64,000 bases of DNA. Origin: Xaviernesmea oryzae. Its GTDB lineage: Bacteria; Pseudomonadota; Alphaproteobacteria; Rhizobiales; Rhizobiaceae. The notes beneath the pieces were generated by a model. It ran no database searches, was not told the origin of the DNA, and saw only the letters and a program-made list of their open reading frames with translations. Below are positions 58,499-64,000 of the stretch, piece by piece; within the stretch, counting starts at the first letter, position 1; each line of letters begins with the position of its first letter. The translations under genes were made by a program, and so were the position numbers. The stretch spans positions 62,001-126,000 of the forward strand of contig NZ_FOAM01000002.1 of the NCBI RefSeq assembly GCF_900109605.1. The letters are read 5' to 3'.

Positions 58499-59305
58499 AT
58501 GGTCGCACGAGACTGCAGATCGTTGACGTTTCTGGTGGTGAGTATGGCGCTGACGGTTTGTGGTCCGGCTCAGCGCTGCCTTGCCTTCGACCCCGATGCC
58601 GGGGTGACGAAGGAGTCCGGCCCCTTCGCCTTGTTCAAGTTCGGCTTTTCCGCCTATAAAAACGGCCGAAAGGACGAGGCCGTCGAGGCCTATCGCTACG
58701 CCGCCGAGCAGGGCCATACGGCCTCGCGCTGGGCACTGGCCAATATGTATGCCTATGGCGATGGCGTCGCCGAAAACGATCTCGAAGCTTTCAAGATCTA
58801 CAGCGAGATTGCCGAGAAGGGCGTGGAGCCCGGCTCCGAGGATACCGGCTATTTTGCCAATGCGCTGATCTCGCTCGCCAATTATTACCGCCGAGGCATT
58901 CCCGGCAGCCCGATCAAGCGCGATCTCAACCAAGCCCGGCAGCTCTATTTCCAGGCCGCCTCCACCTTCGGCGTGCCGGAAGCGCAATTCCAGCTCGCCC
59001 GCCTGCTTCTGGATGGCGACAGCGGTACGACCAATGTTCAGCAGGCCAAGAAATGGCTGAACCGGGCCCGCAAGAAGGGTCATGTCGGCGCCATGGGCGT
59101 GTTCGGCAATGTGATCTTCCAGGAAGGGCAAACGGCGCGTGGGCTTGCCTATATGACCGCCGCGCTCGATAAATGTTCGCCGAAGGACCGGCCCTGGCTG
59201 CAGCAGATGCAGGAACAGGCTTTCTCGCTGGCCGGCGAGGACGACCGTCGCCAAGCTATTGCCATGGCGCAGAAGATCCAGACCTCGGATAACGACGCCG
59301 AGTAG
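58499..59305 (+). CDS. exoR: ExoR, periplasmic regulator of exopolysaccharide and motility
   Basis: 268 residues, exactly the length of Sinorhizobium ExoR. The protein is exported (SLTFLVVSMALTVCGPAQ, cut near CLA^FDPD) and in the periplasm inhibits the sensor kinase ExoS, holding the ExoS-ChvI system low; its proteolysis switches on succinoglycan and represses flagella. The mature start VTKESGPFALFKFGF is characteristic. Sel1-type helical repeats fill the rest: AEQGHTASRWALANMYAYGD, STFGVPEAQFQLARLLLDGD, RKKGHVGAMGVFGNVIFQEG. The ATG at 58499 follows AGGAAAG at a rather long 12 bases. No exo genes are adjacent. Confidence 0.95.
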   Translation: MVARDCRSLTFLVVSMALTVCGPAQRCLAFDPDAGVTKESGPFALFKFGFSAYKNGRKDEAVEAYRYAAEQGHTASRWALANMYAYGDGVAENDLEAFKIYSEIAEKGVEPGSEDTGYFANALISLANYYRRGIPGSPIKRDLNQARQLYFQAASTFGVPEAQFQLARLLLDGDSGTTNVQQAKKWLNRARKKGHVGAMGVFGNVIFQEGQTARGLAYMTAALDKCSPKDRPWLQQMQEQAFSLAGEDDRRQAIAMAQKIQTSDNDAE

Positions 59306-59516
59306 CGTCCACTAGACTGTCCCTGTTCCGGGGCCAGCACGTGACATTCTCGTGCGGCGGCCCGGCCTTGGATGCCAGGCAGTGGCTTCACGCGCTTTTC
59401 AGCTATCGAGCGCCTTTGCAAACATGACGCAGGGTGCCCTTGCGCCAGAAACCAGCCACCGCATTTCGCCCGCCTCGTCTCGCGGACGGCACAGGGAGGG
59501 ATGAGCGAGGATCGCG

Positions 59517-60299
59517 TCAGAAGCGAAACCGGCCGATGACGGGCACGTGGTCCGATGGCTTTTCCCAGCCGCGCACATGCTTGTCGATGCGGGTTTCGAT
59601 CAGGCGGTCAGCCGCTTCGGGCGAGAGCATCAGGTGATCGATGCGGATCCCGTAATTTTTTGCCCACGCGCCGGCCTGATAATCCCAGAAGGTGTAGACG
59701 CCCTTGGCGTCGGTCGTGGCACGCACGGCATCCGTCAGGCCAAGTGCTTCCAGCGCCTGGAAGGCGGCGCGGCTTTGCGGCAGAAACAGCGCGTCGTGCT
59801 TCCAGACTTCCGGATTCCAGCAGTCCAAGCCATGGGGGATGACATTGTAGTCGCCGGCGAGAACCAGCGGCTCTTCCAGCGCCATCCGGCTTTCGGCGAA
59901 GCGACGCAGGCGTTCCATCCAGGCCAGCTTGTAAGGATATTTCTCGCTGTCGACGGGGTTGCCATTGGGGAGGTAGAGCGAGCAGACGCGCAAGGCGCCG
60001 CCTTCGACCGAGAAGACCGCCTCAATGAAGCGGGACTGGAGGTCCTCGTCGTCCCCAGCCAAGCCGTTGGTCACCTCGTCCGGGGTCTGCTTGGACAGGA
60101 TGGCGACGCCGTTGAAACCCTTCTGGCCATGGGTTGCCACGTGATAGCCGAGCGCCTCGATCTCGCCGCGCGGAAAGCCTTCATCGACCGTCTTGATCTC
60201 CTGCAGGCAGACGATGTCGGGACTCGCTTCCTTGAGCCAGGCAAGCAGGGTCTCGATGCGTGCCCTCACGCCGTTGATGTTCCAGGTAGCGATCTCCAT
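59517..60299 (-). CDS. xthA: Exodeoxyribonuclease III (AP endonuclease)
   Basis: 260 residues, exonuclease-endonuclease-phosphatase fold. Repairs abasic sites and 3'-blocked ends. Motifs: MEIATWNINGVRARIETLLA with the metal Asn, DIVCLQEIKT with Glu34, LYLPNG, LVLAGDYNVIPHGLD, the C-terminal NYGIRIDHLMLSP and SDHVPVIGRF with the catalytic His. The ATG at 60299 follows GAGGGG; 64 in-frame codons upstream are not conserved. It converges with exoR (211-base gap, no clear terminator) and diverges from the cardiolipin synthase gene. Confidence 0.96.
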   Translation of the reverse strand: MEIATWNINGVRARIETLLAWLKEASPDIVCLQEIKTVDEGFPRGEIEALGYHVATHGQKGFNGVAILSKQTPDEVTNGLAGDDEDLQSRFIEAVFSVEGGALRVCSLYLPNGNPVDSEKYPYKLAWMERLRRFAESRMALEEPLVLAGDYNVIPHGLDCWNPEVWKHDALFLPQSRAAFQALEALGLTDAVRATTDAKGVYTFWDYQAGAWAKNYGIRIDHLMLSPEAADRLIETRIDKHVRGWEKPSDHVPVIGRFRF

Positions 60300-60594
60300 G
60301 GGCGGCCCCTCATCGGCAAACGGCCGCGCGCCGGTTCGCAGCGCGCGTGCATCCAACAATCTTAGCGCAGGCTTCGTTCGCAAGCGGTGCGGTGTTCGTG
60401 ACCTTATAGACGTCACGTGGCTGCGGTGCAGTGCTTTTGCGAAGTTCCGGCGAAAAAGCCGGGGACAGCGGTGGCATTGAGAGGCCGGCACGGCGGGTTG
60501 ATTGAGCTTGCAACATGCCCGGTGCGCCGAAGATCAACGCTGCCCTTAATTCGCCACATTGCACGCCGCCCGGCGCGCCCTATTATGTCCGGCC

Positions 60595-62058
60595 ATGATC
60601 CTGCTTTTCGAAACCTATTGGCCGCATGTCCTGGCCGTCCTCTCTGTCACTCTCGGCGTTCCCGCGGCCATCCATGCGACGATGACCAAGCAGGAGGTGC
60701 GCGCTGCGCTTGGCTGGGTCGGTATCATCATCCTGTCGCCCGTGCTGGGCGCGCTGATCTATGCGGTCGCCGGTGTCAACCGCATGCGCCGCTCCTCGAT
60801 CGGCCAGCAGCGCGATGGCATGAGCTGGGCGAATACGGAGGGACTGGAGGAGTTTCTGGTCGAGCCGGCTGCGATCGAAGAGGATTTCGGCCATCGTTTC
60901 GGCGCGCTTGCAACGCTCGGCAACCGCGTCAGCCGCCATCCCCTATATGCCGGCAACCGCATCGACCGGCTCGATGGCGGCGACGAAGCCTATGCCCGGA
61001 TGCTAGAGGCCATTGGTGCAGCCGAGCGCTCCATTCTTCTGGAGACCTATATTTTCGATCGAGATCCCATCGGCCTGCGCTTTGCCGAGGCGCTGAAGGC
61101 CGCCGTGGCGCGCGGGGTCGAAGTGCGGGTGCTGATCGATGCGGTTGGCGCGCGTTACTCCGTTCCGAGCATTGTCGGACCACTGCGAGAAGGCGGAGTC
61201 ACGGTGAAAACCTTCAATGGCAATATCGTCATGGGACTGCGGCTGCCCTATGCCAATCTGCGCACCCACCGCAAGATCCTGGTCGTGGATGGGGCGCTGG
61301 CCTTCACCGGTGGCATGAACATCCGTGCCGGCTTTGCCAGCGAATTTGCCGGGCAGATGCAGGCGCGCGACACGCATTTTGCCTTCGCCGGTCCCATTGT
61401 CGCCAGTCTGTTCCAGGTGGCGGCGGAAGACTGGCTGTTTTCGACCGGAGAGGTGCTGGACGGTGCCGCCTGGGCGCTGAAGCGGCCACAGCCGACCGTA
61501 CCGAACGCACCCACCATCCTGCGTGTCGTGCCATCCGGCCCGGACAAGGCAAACGAAGCCAATCACAAGATGCTCATCGGCGCCTTCTCGGTGGCCCGCC
61601 GGTCGATCCGAATCATGTCGCCTTACTTCCTGCCGGACCGGGAGTTGATCAGCGCTCTCGTCACCGCCTCGCTGCGCGGTGTCGCCGTCGATATCGTCGT
61701 GCCGGCGGTCAACAATCTGCAGCTGGTCGACCGGGCGATGATGGCGCAGTTCGATCAGGTGCTCAAAGGCGGCTGCCGTGTCTGGCGCGCCGAGGGGCCG
61801 TTCAACCATACCAAGCTTTTGGCGATCGATGGTCGCTGGGCCTATGTCGGCTCCTCAAATCTCGACCCGCGCTCGCTGCGGCTGAATTTCGAGGTCGACA
61901 TCGAAGTGCTCGACCGGCGCTTCGCCATAGAGCTGGAGGCGCGCGTGGATCAAATGATTGAAGCTGCGCGGCCCGTCACGCTTGAGGCTTTGAGCGCAAA
62001 ACCTTTTGCCACCCGGCTGGTGAACCGCATTTTGTGGCTCGGGTCACCTTATCTTTAG
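60595..62058 (+). CDS. cls: Cardiolipin synthase (phospholipase D family)
   Basis: 487 residues. Two N-terminal helices (HVLAVLSVTLGVPAAIHAT, ALGWVGIIILSPVLGALIYA; PLDc_N) anchor it in the inner membrane. Two catalytic HKD motifs follow: HRKILVVDGALAFTGG and HTKLLAIDGRWAYVGSSNLD, the second followed by PRSLRLNFEVDIEV as in cardiolipin synthases. It condenses two phosphatidylglycerols, or similar phospholipids, to cardiolipin. The ATG at 60595 begins the anchor; 12 more in-frame codons upstream are an alternative. It converges with erpA. Confidence 0.92.
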   Translation: MILLFETYWPHVLAVLSVTLGVPAAIHATMTKQEVRAALGWVGIIILSPVLGALIYAVAGVNRMRRSSIGQQRDGMSWANTEGLEEFLVEPAAIEEDFGHRFGALATLGNRVSRHPLYAGNRIDRLDGGDEAYARMLEAIGAAERSILLETYIFDRDPIGLRFAEALKAAVARGVEVRVLIDAVGARYSVPSIVGPLREGGVTVKTFNGNIVMGLRLPYANLRTHRKILVVDGALAFTGGMNIRAGFASEFAGQMQARDTHFAFAGPIVASLFQVAAEDWLFSTGEVLDGAAWALKRPQPTVPNAPTILRVVPSGPDKANEANHKMLIGAFSVARRSIRIMSPYFLPDRELISALVTASLRGVAVDIVVPAVNNLQLVDRAMMAQFDQVLKGGCRVWRAEGPFNHTKLLAIDGRWAYVGSSNLDPRSLRLNFEVDIEVLDRRFAIELEARVDQMIEAARPVTLEALSAKPFATRLVNRILWLGSPYL

Positions 62059-62111
62059 GCCGAGGAGGCGGTGCCTGTGGCTTTGCCAGTGAGAGCCAAG
62101 GCCGCCAATGT

Positions 62112-62444
62112 TCAGATCGAGAAACTCGTGCCGCATCCGCAGCTTGCGACCGCATTCGGATTCTTGATCTGAAAGGACTGCCCCAGCAGGTTATCGACGA
62201 AGTCGATTTCCGAGCCATCCATGTAGACGAGCGACAGGCTATCGATGAAGACGCGTGCCTCGCCTTTCTCCAAAACGAGATCGTCCTCGCCAGCATCGCC
62301 GACAAGGTCGAACTTGTAGGAAAATCCGGAGCACCCGCCGCCCTCGACGGAGACGCGCATGGCGGATTTTTCCGGGTCCTTTTTCAGGATCTGCCCGATG
62401 CGCCGTGCTGCGGAGTCGGACAGGGTGACGCTCGTCTGGTTCAT
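62112..62444 (-). CDS. erpA: A-type iron-sulfur carrier/insertion protein (ErpA/HesB)
   Basis: 110 residues. Carries Fe-S clusters to target apoproteins. The three conserved cysteines are present: Cys38 in EGGGCSGFSYKF and Cys102/Cys104 in VASCGCGTSFSI. The body (DSLSLVYMDGSEIDFVDNLL, GQSFQIKNPNA) is typical. ErpA, IscA and SufA are hard to separate by sequence alone; the lone position next to dgt, with no suf or isc genes, favours ErpA. It starts at 62444 and is divergent from dgt over 234 bases. Confidence 0.92.
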   Translation of the reverse strand: MNQTSVTLSDSAARRIGQILKKDPEKSAMRVSVEGGGCSGFSYKFDLVGDAGEDDLVLEKGEARVFIDSLSLVYMDGSEIDFVDNLLGQSFQIKNPNAVASCGCGTSFSI

Positions 62445-62678
62445 GGCCGTTCACATCCTCATGCCGTCCCGCGTCCGCCGTCTTTGCCGGCTTTCATCAG
62501 GGGCACGTCATCGTAAGATCATATCAAGGCCGGGCCTTGAGGGAAACGCCTGCTGCAGCGGCGGCAGGCCGAAGCGCGAGCGTGGCATGCGGGCATAGCG
62601 CATGGGGCTCGCCCATGGCTTTTTTCGCTGTCGCCCTATAGGTATGAAGCGAAGAAATCGTCGTCAATGGGAGAGATC

Positions 62679-63902
62679 ATGGGTTTGACCTTGGACCGGC
62701 AGGCATTGGGTTTCGGATCGGGCGAGCGCGCGCGCTATGGCTCCGATCCCTGGCGCACGCGCGGGCGCCTCTACCCGGAAGCGCCGAGTCTCACCCGATC
62801 CGACTTCCAGCGCGACCGCGACCGCATCGTGCACACCACTGCCTTCCGCCGGCTGAAGCACAAGACCCAGGTCTTCATCGCCGCCGATGGCGATCATTAC
62901 CGCACGCGCCTGACGCACACGATCGAGGTTGCCCAGATTGCCCGTGCCCTCGCGCGCGCTCTGCGCATCGATGAGGATCTGGCCGAAGGCGTGGCCCTGG
63001 TCCATGATTTCGGTCACACGCCCTTCGGCCATACCGGCGAGGATGCGCTGCATGAGGTGCTGAAGCCCTATGGCGGCTTCGATCATAATGCCCAGTCGCT
63101 GCGCATCGTCACCAAGCTCGAGCGCCGCTATGCGGAATTCGATGGGCTGAACCTGACATGGGAAAGTCTGGAAGGGCTGGTCAAGCATAATGGGCCTCTG
63201 GTCGGGCCTGACGGCGAGGGCCTTCGCGGACCCGTGCCGCAGCCGATCCTCGACTATTGCGCCATGCATGACCTCGAACTCGGCAGCTATGCGAGCCTGG
63301 AAGCGCAGGTGGCGGCTATTGCCGACGACATTGCCTACAACACACACGATATTGATGACGGGCTGCGGTCGGGCTATCTGACCTTCGACATGCTGGAGGA
63401 AATCCCGTTCCTCGCGGGCCTGATGGGAGAAGTGCGCGCGCGCTATCCCGGCCTGGAGCCTGCCCGCTTCACCCATGAGATCATGCGCCGCCAGATCACC
63501 GCCATGGTGGAGGATGTCATTACCGTGGCGCAGACACGGCTGCGCGACGTGCGGCCGGAAACTGCCTCGGACGTGCGCGGCGCCGACCGCGTCATTGCGA
63601 CCTTTTCTGATTCGATGGCCGAGACTGACCGACAGATCAAGCGTCTCTTGATGACGCGGATCTACCGCCATCCTGAGGTGATGCGCGTCCGCGCGGCAGC
63701 GGCCAATATCGTCACCGATCTCTACCACGCCTTCATCGCCGATCCCGGTCAGATGGAGAAACATTATTGGGCGGATCAGATTGCCGGCATGGAAATCCCT
63801 GCCAAGGCGCGTCATGTCGGGGATTATCTCGCCGGCATGACCGATACCTATGCCATTGCCGTTCACCGGCGTTTGTTTGACCATACTCCGGATTTGCGTT
63901 AG
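62679..63902 (+). CDS. dgt: dGTP triphosphohydrolase-like protein
   Basis: 407 residues, HD-domain nucleotide triphosphohydrolase of the short (SAMHD1/Dgt-like) type that removes triphosphate from dNTPs. N-terminal [20 protein letters not shown] and [20 protein letters not shown]; metal-binding HD elements in [20 protein letters not shown] and [20 protein letters not shown]; then [20 protein letters not shown] with the final Asp. The ATG at 62679 is chosen because GGGAGAG lies just before it; another ATG four codons earlier (62667) is in frame but lacks a ribosome site. The last 98 bases of the window after it contain no recognisable gene. Confidence 0.94.
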   Translation: MGLTLDRQALGFGSGERARYGSDPWRTRGRLYPEAPSLTRSDFQRDRDRIVHTTAFRRLKHKTQVFIAADGDHYRTRLTHTIEVAQIARALARALRIDEDLAEGVALVHDFGHTPFGHTGEDALHEVLKPYGGFDHNAQSLRIVTKLERRYAEFDGLNLTWESLEGLVKHNGPLVGPDGEGLRGPVPQPILDYCAMHDLELGSYASLEAQVAAIADDIAYNTHDIDDGLRSGYLTFDMLEEIPFLAGLMGEVRARYPGLEPARFTHEIMRRQITAMVEDVITVAQTRLRDVRPETASDVRGADRVIATFSDSMAETDRQIKRLLMTRIYRHPEVMRVRAAAANIVTDLYHAFIADPGQMEKHYWADQIAGMEIPAKARHVGDYLAGMTDTYAIAVHRRLFDHTPDLR

Positions 63903-64000
63903 CAACCCGCTCTTGGCGCCGTCGACCGCCCAATACCATGCGGCAAGCGCATGTAAGGGGTGTTATCGACGCGATGTCGCCAATATGCATGCCACACATG

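Overview
This window is a gene-dense, GC-rich piece of core chromosome from an alphaproteobacterium of the order Hyphomicrobiales (Rhizobiales), most likely Rhizobium/Agrobacterium-like. The evidence is the aapJQMP amino-acid importer, exoR, popZ, eipB, a rhizobial TTG-N11-CAA SOS box at recA, CTTGAC-type promoters, LpxI in the lipid A pathway, a pcm-tolC-popZ-valS-exoR-xthA order, and short RIME-like palindromic repeats between genes. I see no prophage, insertion sequence, CRISPR array, integron, rRNA or tRNA. Nearly every protein is a recognisable housekeeping or envelope protein, so the unusual material lies mainly in the spacers.

Layout. 1-5.9 kb: 3'-cut metC (minus) divergent from the aapJQMP operon. 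6.2-10.4 kb: alaS and recA on minus, each with its own terminator, recA with an SOS-box promoter. 10.5-12.7 kb: psuK-psuG for pseudouridine breakdown. 12.7-14.2 kb: FAD monooxygenase and a zf-CHCC protein on minus. 14.5-20.7 kb: alpha/beta hydrolase, cysE, DUF3126, phasin, clpS-clpA. 21-23.2 kb: azlC-azlD and an unassigned membrane protein. 23.2-26.2 kb: a minus-strand RidA-GDPD-GNAT(DUF482)-HIT cluster. 26.4-27.3 kb: eipB.

27.5-42.1 kb is the large translation/envelope block: rpsB, tsf, pyrH, frr, uppS, cdsA, rseP, bamA, lpxD, fabZ, lpxA, lpxI, lpxB. It couples ribosome recycling and UMP supply to isoprenoid carrier, phospholipid, outer-membrane protein and lipid A synthesis. 42.2-47.9 kb: gltA (minus), then comEC-exbB-exbD. 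47.9-52.4 kb: a PagL-like lipid A deacylase (minus), pcm, tolC, popZ. 53.1-63.9 kb: valS, a FadL-type porin, exoR, xthA (minus), a cardiolipin synthase, erpA (minus), dgt.

The best candidates for something undescribed are structural: two tandem 34-nt hairpin units between rpsB and tsf with a compensatory base-pair change; an inverted pair of RIME-like repeats that supplies the apparent azlC start codon; mutually exclusive stem-loops in the bamA leader and the gltA upstream region; a TGC-rich promoter in front of the phasin gene; and a 718-base gene-free stretch before valS. The one protein with no assignable function is the 302-residue membrane protein at 22299-23207.
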